Positions 1 through 9,060 of a stretch of 64,000 bases of DNA are shown here, piece by piece (positions within the stretch are counted from its first letter, which is position 1; every line of letters starts with the position of its first letter). The translations under genes were made by a program, and so were the position numbers. Under the pieces are notes generated by a model. The model was not told where the DNA came from and did no database searches. It worked only from the letters and a program-made list of their open reading frames with translations. This stretch comes from Paenibacillus sp. 1_12 (GTDB lineage: Bacteria > Bacillota > Bacilli > Paenibacillales > NBRC-103111): the NCBI RefSeq assembly GCF_900114475.1, contig NZ_FOTE01000007.1:124001-188000 (forward strand), written 5' to 3'.

Positions 1-220
1 TATTGTTTGCACCTACGTATAGGGAAGCTTCGTCTGGCGAAAATCCTTTTCCATTAATAACGAGATTGAATTTCAGACTGCCGTAGGAATCCTGCGGAAT
101 GGATGCAGAAATCGGCATGGGTTTCACGACGGGCACTGGCTCGCTTGGAGCTGCGGATACGACGTTGGCTGCTATGAGGGCTCCAGCTAGGACTGCCCCT
201 AATACTTTGAATTGTTTCAT
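1..220 (-). CDS. Secreted protein of unknown function, N-terminal part only
   Basis: The gene runs off the left edge of the window. The ATG at 220 is preceded by AGGAGG at 231-236. The first 73 codons give a lysine-containing start, a hydrophobic stretch with Ala-Ala and a likely signal peptidase site after VVSA (about residue 23), then a proline-rich linker and a beta-strand-like segment ending LYVGANN at the edge. It is therefore exported. The body that would show the family is missing; a Paenibacillus stalk-type surface protein is possible but not demonstrated. Confidence 0.7.
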   Translation of the reverse strand, partial: MKQFKVLGAVLAGALIAANVVSAAPSEPVPVVKPMPISASIPQDSYGSLKFNLVINGKGFSPDEASLYVGANN

Positions 221-392
221 GATGGTAATACCTCCTGTTGGTTGTTGTTAGAATAGGACCCATGGAGCTCTGGGAGCATATGGTTTGTCGTTCTATGTTA
301 ATACAAACGGGAAAGACGGATAAAATGTTGCAAAAAGATTAAAGATCAGGTGAGAATCCTAAAAAAACGACCTTCAAGTGAAACGGAAATAA

Positions 393-460
393 CGAAAATG
401 TCAGCAAGCTGTTATCGATTGTCTATTTAATAAAGTGCCTCATTCCATTATATTAAATCC
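393..460 (+). promoter_or_regulatory. Beta-lactamase promoter with three phased TGT repeats
   Basis: Three TGT-led repeats start at 399, 410 and 420 (TGTCAGC, TGTTATC, TGTCTAT), stepping 11 and 10 bp, followed by a TATATT box at 449-454. The block lies 55 bp upstream of the class D beta-lactamase start. A near copy with the same spacing lies at 10201-10260. Direct repeats about one helical turn apart are typical of OmpR/PhoB-type winged-helix operators. The assignment to the neighbouring regulator is inference. Confidence 0.6.
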
Positions 461-514
461 TATTAAGCCAGTTCACGTGTAGTAACTAATGATAAGCAAA
501 AGGGGAAATGACTC

Positions 515-1375
515 TTGAAAAAAAATAAACTTTTCATCCCTGGGTTGCTGCTGCTCTCAGCAATGGTTGCTGGCTGTTCAAGCCAAACCATGGTCGATAC
601 GAAATTGATACAAGGAGAAGCGGATCGAGAAAGTAAGCCGCAGATCGAACATTTAGACATTTCTATAATGAATGTGGACAAGTATTTTCCCAATAATGAA
701 GGTACCTTTGTTTTGCGTAATTTGCGTTCGGATCAAACTTTTATATTTAATAAAGAACGGGCTCTTAAGCGACAGCCTCCAGAGTCGACATTTAAAATTG
801 TTAATGCTTTAATCGGTCTACAGGTCGGGGCGGTAAAAGATGAATACGATGTAAAACGCTGGGATGGTGTGAAAAGAACCAGGGAGGAATGGAATAAGGA
901 TCACACCTTGGGATCTGCTATGCGGACTTCCGCATTATGGTATTATCAAGCTATAACCCGTGATATTGGCAAGGAGCGTATGCAGGAATGGTTGAATAAG
1001 CTTAACTACGGGAATAAGGACATATCAGCGGGAATCGATACCTTTTGGTTGAACAGCTCGTTACAAATTTCACCTCTAGAGGAGGTTGATTTCCTCAGCT
1101 GTTTGGTTCAGGAAAAGCTTCCTTTAGACAAAAATATGATGAAGACTGTCAAACGGATGCTGATTCAAGACGAAGGAGAACATTATACACTTTACGGAAA
1201 AACAGGAACAAGGAACAATCCTCTAGCAGGATGGTATGTAGGCTTTGTCGAAAGTAAACAGCAGGCGTATGTTTTTGCCGCTAATATGGACGGACAGGGA
1301 ACGATATCGCCACAAAAAATAAAAGATCTGGCAACCGATATATTATTGGAATACAGGATTATCGAGCCTAAGTAA
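515..1375 (+). CDS. Class D (OXA-type) beta-lactamase, lipoprotein
   Basis: This enzyme hydrolyses beta-lactams and is probably anchored on the outer face of the membrane. The 286-residue protein starts at TTG 515, with AAAAGGGG at 498-505. A lipobox ends in AGC at Cys21. Class D motifs are present in order: STFK at 91-94 (catalytic Ser91, Lys94), an S-x-V-like SAL at 139-141, YGN at 165-167, FWLN at 177-180 and KTG at 229-231 followed by GWYVGFV. The third position of the SxV motif is Leu rather than Val. It is followed 23 bp later by an FHA/winged-helix gene, probably in one transcript. Length and motifs fit the Bacillales OXA-like group (BPU/YbxI type). It could be a PBP-like sensor with weak hydrolysis. 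Confidence 0.88.
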   Translation: MKKNKLFIPGLLLLSAMVAGCSSQTMVDTKLIQGEADRESKPQIEHLDISIMNVDKYFPNNEGTFVLRNLRSDQTFIFNKERALKRQPPESTFKIVNALIGLQVGAVKDEYDVKRWDGVKRTREEWNKDHTLGSAMRTSALWYYQAITRDIGKERMQEWLNKLNYGNKDISAGIDTFWLNSSLQISPLEEVDFLSCLVQEKLPLDKNMMKTVKRMLIQDEGEHYTLYGKTGTRNNPLAGWYVGFVESKQQAYVFAANMDGQGTISPQKIKDLATDILLEYRIIEPK

Positions 1376-1398
1376 TTGTTTGTAAAGGAGTTATGCAA

Positions 1399-2118
1399 AT
1401 GATCGATCACGACGTGTATATGACTATCAATCAGGGCGAAACCGGTAATCAGGAAAATCCTTGCTACCTGCTGAAAGAGGAAACCGTTATTGGGCGTGTG
1501 TGGGAACAGGTAGTACCGGATATCCATTTTGCCAGCTCATATATATCCAGAAGGCATGCCGTCGTTGTTGTAGAGAATGATCGATTTTTTATTATCGATT
1601 TGATGAGCAAGCATGGAACTCGGGTCAATCATACTGTTATTGGTAATAATAAACCCTTTTTGCTGCATGATGGTGACATCATAAGTTTGGCTAGAGGCGT
1701 TGCGGTGCTTACTTTTCATAAAATGAATGAAAAACGTGTCGGGGATACTCTGGAATTTCCGCTTCCAACCGATGAAGACAGGGAAGAACATTACGGCCTG
1801 TTTGTAAATATGGACAGGAGAGAGATCATGATTGACGGCGTGCAAATTTATTTGTCCAGCAAGGATACCGAGCTGTTTGGCCTGCTGTATCAAATGGCTA
1901 ACTCTGCCGTGAGCTATGATGAAATCCGGATGAACATCTGGCCTGAACGAGCGGCTAATGGAATAGACGATATTCCTGATGTCGGTCGAGAGGAAGTCAA
2001 TACCTTAGTATATCGATTGCGCAAGAAGCTGGCTAAATACGGCAAATATATCATTTCCGTGCCTCGCTACGGCTACATGCTCGATTTGCAGCAAATGCTG
2101 CCCAAGCTGCGCGGCTAA
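1399..2118 (+). CDS. FHA domain fused to OmpR-type winged-helix DNA-binding domain
   Basis: This is a probable transcription factor. Residues about 25-105 form an FHA domain with the phosphothreonine-binding signature: Gly32-Arg33, SRRH at 50-53 and HGTRVN at 72-77. Residues about 150-235 look like an OmpR/PhoB winged helix, with a VNTLVYRLRKKL recognition helix and the wing VPRYGYML. There is no receiver domain. An ATG at 1393 is only 2 bp from the AAAGGAG at 1384-1390, so the ATG at 1399 is the better start. It lies just behind the beta-lactamase gene and before a strong terminator. FHA domains bind Thr-phosphorylated partners, so control by a Ser/Thr kinase such as PrkC is a reasonable inference, not shown here. 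Confidence 0.8.
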   Translation: MIDHDVYMTINQGETGNQENPCYLLKEETVIGRVWEQVVPDIHFASSYISRRHAVVVVENDRFFIIDLMSKHGTRVNHTVIGNNKPFLLHDGDIISLARGVAVLTFHKMNEKRVGDTLEFPLPTDEDREEHYGLFVNMDRREIMIDGVQIYLSSKDTELFGLLYQMANSAVSYDEIRMNIWPERAANGIDDIPDVGREEVNTLVYRLRKKLAKYGKYIISVPRYGYMLDLQQMLPKLRG

Positions 2119-2176
2119 AAGGATTAACACGACAGGAAAGGAGTTAATCGAAGGATGGCTCCCACTCGAATGCTAC

Positions 2177-2224
2177 AGACAGGTATTCTCTGCAAATCAG
2201 AGATCCTGTCTTTTGATTTTTGTG
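2177..2224 (+). terminator. Rho-independent terminator after the bla-FHA pair
   Basis: AGACAGG at 2177-2183 pairs with CCTGTCT at 2205-2211, and an inner TCTCTG/CAGAGA stem extends the hairpin. A T-rich tail follows from 2211. It ends the beta-lactamase/FHA transcript. Confidence 0.8.
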
Positions 2225-2313
2225 CCGTAAATAGCTCTTTGTAGTCATACAACTTATTTGCTATATCCTGTAAAGTAGTAGAGTACAAGATTATGCAAAG
2301 GATGGTGTCAGGA

Positions 2314-2643
2314 ATGAAACCTATACCAAAACGTATTTTTACAGGAACCGTTATCCTCGTTGTTGCTTTGGTTGTCTCAATGACTGTTCAGGTTGAGGTT
2401 ACACCTCCCGATCATACACGAATGATTCTGGATCGTACGAATCGATTCTATATTGCGCCTCCATGCTTTAACCAGGCAGTGATTACGAACAATCTGTCGG
2501 AATCAACCATGAAAAAGGCAAAGGAACTTGATTATATACCAGAATCAACGTGTACAGAACAATCACTTCAAGCAGTACATAAGCCTTTACTTCTTGCATG
2601 GATGGAAAGATTCGGACTCCAAAAGAGCAATTGGAACTGGTAG
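2314..2643 (+). CDS. Small membrane-anchored protein of unknown function
   Basis: A protein of about 109 residues with one N-terminal hydrophobic helix (about residues 8-26) and an outside-facing remainder with two cysteines (in APPCFN and ESTCTE) that could form a disulfide. No family was recognised. Start choice is uncertain: ATG 2293, GTG 2305 and ATG 2314 are in frame, and the only Shine-Dalgarno-like signal is AAAGG at 2297-2301. The gene is alone, between a terminator and the convergent cyd operon. Confidence 0.55.
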   Translation: MKPIPKRIFTGTVILVVALVVSMTVQVEVTPPDHTRMILDRTNRFYIAPPCFNQAVITNNLSESTMKKAKELDYIPESTCTEQSLQAVHKPLLLAWMERFGLQKSNWNW

Positions 2644-2734
2644 CAAGTACATGGCGATCTGCATAGCTTTGGTTATTTTTGAACACAGGTGAACAGCGAA
2701 TGGAAAAAGGGTCAGCATTGGCAGTACCTCCCTA

Positions 2735-4504
2735 CTACGCATGCATGGGGGGTTTATCAAGAGCGTACAGCTTCCTGTATCTTGGATAACTTTGCAAGAG
2801 CTGTTGATGCGTTCCGCGCATCACAATTTCACCGTCATCCATACAGACAATTTCGTCCATTTGTTCAATTCCAACCAGATGATGGGTCACCCAAATGATT
2901 GTTTTTCCTTCCAATGCTTGAAACAGAGTGGAGAGCAACTCTCTCTCAGTTCTTGGGTCAAGACCCAGCGTAGGTTCATCCAATAGCACTACAGGACGTT
3001 GCTGTAGTAAAATCCGGGCAAGCGCTACACGCTGGCGTTCGCCTCCGGAAAAACGCTTGCCTGCTTCATGCATCATGGTCTGTTCGGCCAAGGGTAGTCC
3101 TTGAAGAAGCCGAGTAAGTTGTGCTTGTTCCATAGCTTGCTGCAGCTGCTTTTCATTGGCTGCTCGATTGCTAAGTCGAATATTATTCGCTACAGTTGTA
3201 TCGAATAAATAAGGATTTTGGTTGAGAACCGCAATATACTGCTGTACTGGTTGGTCCAAGCTATTGATCTTAATACCGTTTACGGAGATCATTCCCGTGC
3301 TCGGCTGTAATGCCCCAAGCAGCAGCTTAAGCAAAGTAGATTTACCGGCTCCGCTGCGCCCGATAACCGCAATTTTCTTACCCTGCGGGATGTCAAGACT
3401 AAGCTTCTTCACGGTCCATGAAGCTGCTTGATCATATTGAAAGCTGATGTTGTCCAATTGAATATGGATATAGTCCAGACTCGCTGGCAGTCCATCTTTC
3501 AATTGTGTGGCATCTTGATTGTAATCAGAGGAGAGAAGCATGCTCTTGTCTATAGCCTGAAGTCGAACCAATGCGTTTTTATATTGCGGCAGCTTATCTG
3601 CTGCGGACATGACTGAAAGAAAAATATCCATAATTGGGTACACAACCAGCACCAAAGCAGCCAACCATGTAACAGGAATATGCTGTCCACTAACTTGGCT
3701 GTTTGCCCATATCACTACGGATAATAGAGCAATCCCAGCGATCCATTGTCCGAGTAAGGTTCTCCAGCGTTCCCACCGCCGTAAAGCTTGATCGGCTTCG
3801 GCAGCTCGACGTTCATCTGCCTCATAGCTTTCAATAAAATCCTTTTGTCTGCCGCTTCCGGTCCAATCCGCCATTCCCATAATGGCATCCGTTAATTTCT
3901 GATACAGCAGACCACGGTGATGCTGAAGCTGGTTCTGCCGCTTTTTCGTGAGCAGTAATGAAATTAAGGGCATGATATACAGAAGAGACCCCAAATATAT
4001 CGCTATCAGGAAAGCAAAGCTGATGTCCATTGTACCAAGAGCAACAGTAATGACGCCGTATAAAATCAGCGCAGCCGCACTTGGAAACAATGTTCGAAGA
4101 TATAGATGCTGAAGCTGCTCAATATCATCCGATAATATCCCCAGAAGATCACCCGTCTTGAATTTGGTGAAGAAATTCAGGGCATGCGGTTCAACCATTC
4201 GGTACAACCTCACTCGCATCAAGGAAAGAATACGCAAAGCGGTATGATGACCAGCCAACCGCTCAACATAATGAAGAACGGCCTTGCTGATTCCAAAAGT
4301 GCGGACAGCAACAATTGGGACATAAACCATTAATATATTTTCAGGCCGAAGAGCCGCTTTCGATATGAGATAACCTGAAGTAAAGGTTAAAGCAGCAGCT
4401 GCAGCAAGTGTGCATACGCCTAATCCGACAATCAATAGAAATGACCCGAAAAAAGGCCGCAAATAGGGGGAGAGCCATCGTTCCTTCATAGTATCTGGCT
4501 TCAT
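2735..4504 (-). CDS. cydC: Thiol reductant ABC exporter subunit CydC
   Basis: CydC is half of the CydDC heterodimeric exporter, which moves cysteine/glutathione-type thiols (or heme, as recently debated) and is needed to assemble cytochrome bd. The 589-residue protein has six predicted membrane helices in the first ~300 residues and a C-terminal ATPase: Walker A GRSGAGKST at 382-390, signature FSGGERQRVALAR, Walker B VVLLDEPT and an H-loop His in WVTHH. The N-terminal half contains the CydC-like segment DDIEQLQHLYLRTLFP. Its start overlaps the cydD stop by 4 bp (ATGA), indicating translational coupling. It is the last gene of the operon. Confidence 0.93.
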   Translation of the reverse strand: MKPDTMKERWLSPYLRPFFGSFLLIVGLGVCTLAAAAALTFTSGYLISKAALRPENILMVYVPIVAVRTFGISKAVLHYVERLAGHHTALRILSLMRVRLYRMVEPHALNFFTKFKTGDLLGILSDDIEQLQHLYLRTLFPSAAALILYGVITVALGTMDISFAFLIAIYLGSLLYIMPLISLLLTKKRQNQLQHHRGLLYQKLTDAIMGMADWTGSGRQKDFIESYEADERRAAEADQALRRWERWRTLLGQWIAGIALLSVVIWANSQVSGQHIPVTWLAALVLVVYPIMDIFLSVMSAADKLPQYKNALVRLQAIDKSMLLSSDYNQDATQLKDGLPASLDYIHIQLDNISFQYDQAASWTVKKLSLDIPQGKKIAVIGRSGAGKSTLLKLLLGALQPSTGMISVNGIKINSLDQPVQQYIAVLNQNPYLFDTTVANNIRLSNRAANEKQLQQAMEQAQLTRLLQGLPLAEQTMMHEAGKRFSGGERQRVALARILLQQRPVVLLDEPTLGLDPRTERELLSTLFQALEGKTIIWVTHHLVGIEQMDEIVCMDDGEIVMRGTHQQLLQSYPRYRKLYALDKPPMHA

Positions 4505-6237
4505 AGTACTTCCTCCAACTGGGACAGCATCATTCTATAATATAAGCCTTTTTTATCAAGCAATTGCCTGTGAGTGCCAGCCTCAGCCAGCTTTCCATGC
4601 TCCAATACAAGAATTTGATCCATATCCGGCATCCAGTGCAGCCTATGAGTGGCCAGAACAACCAGCTTATTGTCAAATAAGGGCAGCATCGTTTCTTTAA
4701 GCTCATATTCGGTCTCAATGTCCAGATGGGCGGTGGGCTCATCCAATAAAAGCACACGTCTGTCGCTTAAAAAAGCTCTTGCAAGCGCGACACGCTGTGA
4801 CTGTCCGCCGCTAAGCTGTCGTCCACCGCCGCCAATCAACTCATTCATGCCGTTCGGCAGGCTGTCGATACATGCTCTCAAACCAGCGTGGGCAGCAGCC
4901 TGCTGAACCTCTTCCAGAGTTGCATCAGGCCTATAAAATCGAATATTGTCCGTCATGGAGCCGCTGAACAAATAAGGATGCTGTGGTATATAAACGGTTT
5001 CCATGCACCAAGCCTCATGCAGGTGATTGTCTGCCAGCTTACTGCCATCCCATGCCAAATGGCCTGTTGAAGGAGCCAATAAACCGCCGATTACTTCAAT
5101 CAAGGTCGATTTTCCCGCTCCGGTTTCACCGATTATGGCGATTTTTTGATAGCCTTTTATATCTAGGGAGATCCCTTCAAGAGAGCAGGGGGACTCCTCG
5201 TCGTGCTTCACACCAACCGATGATAGGGTCAGACAGCTAGCTTGATTCCACATGAATGCTATCTCTTTCTTTGGCTCCATGAAAGGCAAGTTCTGGGCTG
5301 GAAGCTGAAGGATGGACATCATGGCCGCTCCCGTTTCTTTACCTTTCAATGTAGCATGATAGTCGGAGCCAAGCAGTCGAACGGGAAGAAAATATTCGGG
5401 TGCAAGGATCAGCACCGTCAGAGCAGGAGCGAGCAGAATGGTTCCATTCACAAGACGTAACCCTAAACTTACAGCGACTGACGCAACGGACAGCATCGTA
5501 ATAAAATCAAGGGCAAAGGAGGATAAAAAAGCCGTTCTAAGTGTACGCATCGTGGCTGCTTTGAACCGGTCACTTACTTTTTCAATGGTTAAAGCATGGT
5601 TGTCGCTTAACCCAAGATATTTCAGTGTCTCTATGCCACGGAGGGAATCCACAAAATGGTTCGATAATCCTCGGTACGAGTCCTGCTGCTTTTCGACCTG
5701 ACTTTTAGCCGCAACCCCGATCAGAATCATAAATACGATTAGAATGGGCATCGTGATAGCAAGAATCAAACCTGCTGCAGCATCCTGGAACGTAATATAG
5801 ATAAGAAGAACGGCCGGAACAACCGCTGTCCCGACCATTCGTGGAATGACCAGCTCCAAATAGCTGCGAAATTGTCCTGCACCTTCAAGTACAAGTGTTG
5901 TCAGGCTGCCTGTACCTTGAGCACCCGTAAACCTGGGTCCGAGCTGAAAAAGCTTGTTGATCAGGTTTTGTCTCATTGTACTACTTGTTGCTGCGGCGAA
6001 GTGATCCGCGGATCGCTGCTGCAGAAATGCCATCAGGTGGCGGACTACAAATGCGAAAGTAAATATCAGCAGCTTGCCCGCTTGGGTGTCCAATGCCGCT
6101 CCTGCGAACAATTCAGAAATGAGCTCTGCCAATACTTTGGCAGCTACGATCATGCAGCCGCATTGAACAAGAGTGAAAACCGTTATGATACTCAAGACAG
6201 CCCTTATTCCCTTGAACATCATGAGCTCGCGGCCCAT
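4501..6237 (-). CDS. cydD: Thiol reductant ABC exporter subunit CydD
   Basis: Partner half-transporter of CydC. 578 residues: a membrane domain of about 300 residues including the CydD-type motif APEYFLPVRLLGSDYHA, then an ATPase with Walker A GETGAGKST, signature LSGGQSQRVALARA and Walker B VLLLDEPT. The start codon shares one base with the cydB stop (TGATG), and the end overlaps cydC by 4 bp. The gene order A-B-D-C in one tightly packed minus-strand unit places its job in maturation of the bd oxidase. The labels C and D follow family similarity; Bacillus subtilis naming can be swapped. Confidence 0.92.
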   Translation of the reverse strand: MGRELMMFKGIRAVLSIITVFTLVQCGCMIVAAKVLAELISELFAGAALDTQAGKLLIFTFAFVVRHLMAFLQQRSADHFAAATSSTMRQNLINKLFQLGPRFTGAQGTGSLTTLVLEGAGQFRSYLELVIPRMVGTAVVPAVLLIYITFQDAAAGLILAITMPILIVFMILIGVAAKSQVEKQQDSYRGLSNHFVDSLRGIETLKYLGLSDNHALTIEKVSDRFKAATMRTLRTAFLSSFALDFITMLSVASVAVSLGLRLVNGTILLAPALTVLILAPEYFLPVRLLGSDYHATLKGKETGAAMMSILQLPAQNLPFMEPKKEIAFMWNQASCLTLSSVGVKHDEESPCSLEGISLDIKGYQKIAIIGETGAGKSTLIEVIGGLLAPSTGHLAWDGSKLADNHLHEAWCMETVYIPQHPYLFSGSMTDNIRFYRPDATLEEVQQAAAHAGLRACIDSLPNGMNELIGGGGRQLSGGQSQRVALARAFLSDRRVLLLDEPTAHLDIETEYELKETMLPLFDNKLVVLATHRLHWMPDMDQILVLEHGKLAEAGTHRQLLDKKGLYYRMMLSQLEEVL

Positions 6238-7253
6238 CAGTATTCTAGATGATCCTTTTCATGGACCCGTTTATGGAAAACAAAGTAGCTCCATAGCTGA
6301 TAGCCAAGGACAAAGGGCAGAAGGGATAGAGATACTATGGCCATAATCTTAAGCGAATAAGCTCCTGATGCGGCATTATGAATCGTTAAGCTGAACGCGC
6401 TGTTGATCGAGCTGATCATGACACGCGGGAATAGGCCGATAAAGATAGAGGCGACGGACAATCCTATAACGGCTCCTGTCATTCCAAACGCCCATCCATC
6501 CATCTTGCGATTTATAAACAAACCTGAGAGTAGGTAAGCTATTGAGCTGAGGGCAGCAGTTAAAGTTAACATAACGCCGTGCTGCTCGAACAGATCAGTC
6601 ATCCCATAGGTCATAAAGGTAAACACTATGAGCAGGACCGCAACAAAAGGAAGCAGTCTTTTCGCCAGAAGACGTGCCCGTATCTGCAGATCACTAGTGG
6701 TGCGCAGAGTAATGAACAGAAGCCCGTGCAGCAGACAAAGCGCTACAGCACATATTCCCCCAAGCAAAGTATAACCATTGACGATGTCCCAAAAGCTTGC
6801 CCTCATTTCCATATCGCTGCCGATCGGTAGTCCCTTTATCATGCCGGAAAAGGCAACACCCAGCAGCAGGGGAGGAAGAAGACTGCCCAGAAAAACGACG
6901 ATATCCCATGCTTTCTTCCACTGGCTGCTATCCAGCTTGCCTCTGAATTCGAAAGCGACTCCACGTCCGATCAAAGCGAGAAGCACTAGGACAAGTGGCG
7001 TATAAAAGCCGCTGAACATGGTTGCATACCAATGTGGAAAAGCGGCGAACATGGCTCCTCCTGCCGTAATCAGCCATACCTCATTGCCATCCCAAAATGG
7101 ACCGATGGAGTTAATCAACACCCGTCGCTCGATATCGGTACGCGCAAGAAGCGAGGTCGACATCCCGACACCAAAATCGAACCCCTCCAGAAAAAAGAAA
7201 CCAATGAACAATACCGCAACCAGTATAAACCATAGTTCATTTAGTGACAGCAT
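6237..7253 (-). CDS. cydB: Cytochrome bd ubiquinol/menaquinol oxidase subunit II
   Basis: Subunit II of the cytochrome bd terminal oxidase in the plasma membrane; it pairs with CydA and stabilises the heme centre. The 338-residue protein is largely hydrophobic with about eight membrane helices and begins MLSLNELWFIL, then FFLEGFDFGVGM, a conserved CydB opening. The ATG at 7253 is chosen because AGGAGGGG lies at 7258-7265; a longer open frame upstream runs into cydA and has no ribosome site. The gene overlaps the cydA end by 17 bp, consistent with coupled translation. Confidence 0.94.
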   Translation of the reverse strand: MLSLNELWFILVAVLFIGFFFLEGFDFGVGMSTSLLARTDIERRVLINSIGPFWDGNEVWLITAGGAMFAAFPHWYATMFSGFYTPLVLVLLALIGRGVAFEFRGKLDSSQWKKAWDIVVFLGSLLPPLLLGVAFSGMIKGLPIGSDMEMRASFWDIVNGYTLLGGICAVALCLLHGLLFITLRTTSDLQIRARLLAKRLLPFVAVLLIVFTFMTYGMTDLFEQHGVMLTLTAALSSIAYLLSGLFINRKMDGWAFGMTGAVIGLSVASIFIGLFPRVMISSINSAFSLTIHNAASGAYSLKIMAIVSLSLLPFVLGYQLWSYFVFHKRVHEKDHLEY

Positions 7254-8640
7254 GATACCCCTCCTCGTAAGGATCACTTGATTCGGGAGTTGATATGGCC
7301 GAATCATAAGGTCCTTTTTTAATAATACGAACAAATAACACAACCATTAATATAGCAAGCACCGAGTAGATCGTTGTAAATGAGATCAGTGAAAACAATA
7401 CCTGGCCTGCAGTTACATATGGGGAAATCCCGTCCTCGGTTCGCATAAGTCCAAAAACCGTCCACGGTTGGCGCCCGATTTCGGTCATAATCCACCCAGC
7501 GGTGTTGGCAATAAACGGCAGGGATATGCCGGCAATCATGAATCGCATAAACCATGCAGCTGGCTTCCCCATTTTATTGCGTATCCACAAATAGACAGCA
7601 TACATCCCGAGCAGAATCATAGCCGATCCGGCAGCCACCATAATGCGGAAGCTCCAGAATGTCGTGCGTACAGGTGGAATATAGTTTCCGGGCCCATACT
7701 GCTCGGTATACTGAGCCTGCAGTTCATGCATACCCTTCACTTCACCGGAAAATTGACTGTGTGATAAATAGCTGAGCAAATATGGGATTTTGATTTCACC
7801 GCGGTTGGTCTGTTTAACCGGATCAATGCTTGCAACAACAGTCCATGCAGCTGGATCACCGCTTTTTCCCCATAAGCCTTCACTGGCAGCCATTTTCATG
7901 GGTTGTGTTTTGACCAGATACTGAGCTTGCTGATGACCAAACAAGGCAACACCAACGGAGGCAATCATGCCTACAAGCGCAGCGATTTGAAACGATTTGC
8001 GAAAGAAAGACATGTTCTGGCCTTTAAGCAGCTTCCACGCGCTGATGCCAGTAACTAAAAAGGCTCCAGTGGCAAAAGCTCCAAGCAAGGTGTGGGGGAA
8101 CTCCACCCATAATTGCCCATTTCCTAACAGGGCAAAGATGTCATTCATCTCAGCTCTTCCATTGGCTATTGTAAAGCCGACAGGGCGCTGCATAAACGAA
8201 TTGGCGGCCAATATCCAAAATGCTGACATGGACGTGCCCAGCGTGACCAGCCAAATGCTGAGCAAATGAAGCTTGGGCGAGAGGCGATCCCAACCAAAAA
8301 TCCATATTCCGATAAAGGTTGATTCCATAAAGAAAGCCAGCAGTGCTTCAATAGCTAATGGAGCTCCAAATACATCGCCTACAAAGCGGGAATAATTGGA
8401 CCAGTTCATGCCGAACTGAAACTCCTGCAAAATACCTGTGACAATTCCGATGGCAAAATTGATCAGGAAAAGCTTGCCCCAGAACTGAGCCATATGCTTG
8501 TATTCTTCCCGTCCTTTAACCACATAGATGGTTTCCATAATCGCGATTAACAGAGCGAGACCAATTGATACGGGTACAAAGAAAAAATGGAAAATGGTTG
8601 TTGAAGCAAACTGCGTGCGTGCTAGCATAATTAAGTCCAT
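7237..8640 (-). CDS. cydA: Cytochrome bd ubiquinol/menaquinol oxidase subunit I
   Basis: Subunit I carries the three hemes and the quinol site and reduces oxygen to water without proton pumping, with high oxygen affinity. 467 residues. The N-terminal ARTQFASTTIFHFFF contains the heme ligand His18, VEFPHTLLG holds a further heme His, and the GRQPW motif is present. The Q-loop is short, as in Gram-positive CydA. The ATG at 8640 is preferred over GTG 8646 because GAGG at 8651-8654 is about 10 bp upstream. It is first in cydABDC and has a palindromic operator about 90 bp upstream. Confidence 0.95.
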   Translation of the reverse strand: MDLIMLARTQFASTTIFHFFFVPVSIGLALLIAIMETIYVVKGREEYKHMAQFWGKLFLINFAIGIVTGILQEFQFGMNWSNYSRFVGDVFGAPLAIEALLAFFMESTFIGIWIFGWDRLSPKLHLLSIWLVTLGTSMSAFWILAANSFMQRPVGFTIANGRAEMNDIFALLGNGQLWVEFPHTLLGAFATGAFLVTGISAWKLLKGQNMSFFRKSFQIAALVGMIASVGVALFGHQQAQYLVKTQPMKMAASEGLWGKSGDPAAWTVVASIDPVKQTNRGEIKIPYLLSYLSHSQFSGEVKGMHELQAQYTEQYGPGNYIPPVRTTFWSFRIMVAAGSAMILLGMYAVYLWIRNKMGKPAAWFMRFMIAGISLPFIANTAGWIMTEIGRQPWTVFGLMRTEDGISPYVTAGQVLFSLISFTTIYSVLAILMVVLFVRIIKKGPYDSAISTPESSDPYEEGYHAVTK

Positions 8641-8726
8641 AGTCACCGTTCCTCACTTTCTTCAAATAAATGGTTCCAGATTACGCAAATTTCTTGCTCT
8701 TATCATGCCAGATTCGTTGCAAGAGA

Positions 8727-8746
8727 TATGTGATTTAAATCACATA
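8727..8746. promoter_or_regulatory. Perfect 20-bp palindrome upstream of cydA (Fnr/Crp- or Rex-like)
   Basis: TATGTGATTTAAATCACATA is a perfect inverted repeat. Its core TGTGA-N6-TCACA matches the Crp/Fnr consensus and is close to the Rex consensus TTGTGA-N6-TCACAA. Both regulators are known to act on cyd or anaerobic genes in Bacillales. It lies 87-106 bp upstream of the cydA start. Which protein binds cannot be told from sequence. Confidence 0.75.
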
Positions 8747-8914
8747 ATAGCTTAAACATAAGAGGAACAATGACGATTCTATGAATGTCTCATCCTTATT
8801 CAAATTCGAGACCATGAATGGAAAACTTTGTGCAGTGTGCTTCGCCATTTCACATGTTAAAATAAAACTCTCTTAAAAGAACAGCTAATTTCAGGCTGAG
8901 CATCTTATTTTTTG

Positions 8915-9040
8915 AGAGAATCAGTTAGGCCGAAGCTTCTTATTGAGGCATGGGGAACCCATCGTTTGGGGTGAAGCCATATGTATGGCAGGGTGCTTGC
9001 TCTTTGACCCGAACCCGTCAGCTAACCTCGTAGGCCGTAA
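8915..9040 (+). ncRNA. Cyclic di-AMP riboswitch (ydaO/yuaA type)
   Basis: Conserved ydaO-motif blocks occur in order: GGCCGAAGC near 8928, GGGGAACCCA at 8952-8961, TTGGGGTGAAGCC at 8966-8978 and GACCCGAACCCGTCAGC (9006-9022) followed by TAACCTCGTAGGC to 9035. This RNA normally turns genes off when c-di-AMP is high and commonly precedes cell-wall hydrolases and secreted LysM proteins. Here it leads into a LysM-CAP gene, with the ribosome site just after the aptamer. Confidence 0.92.
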
Positions 9041-9060
9041 AAAAAGAGAGGATGTTTACT

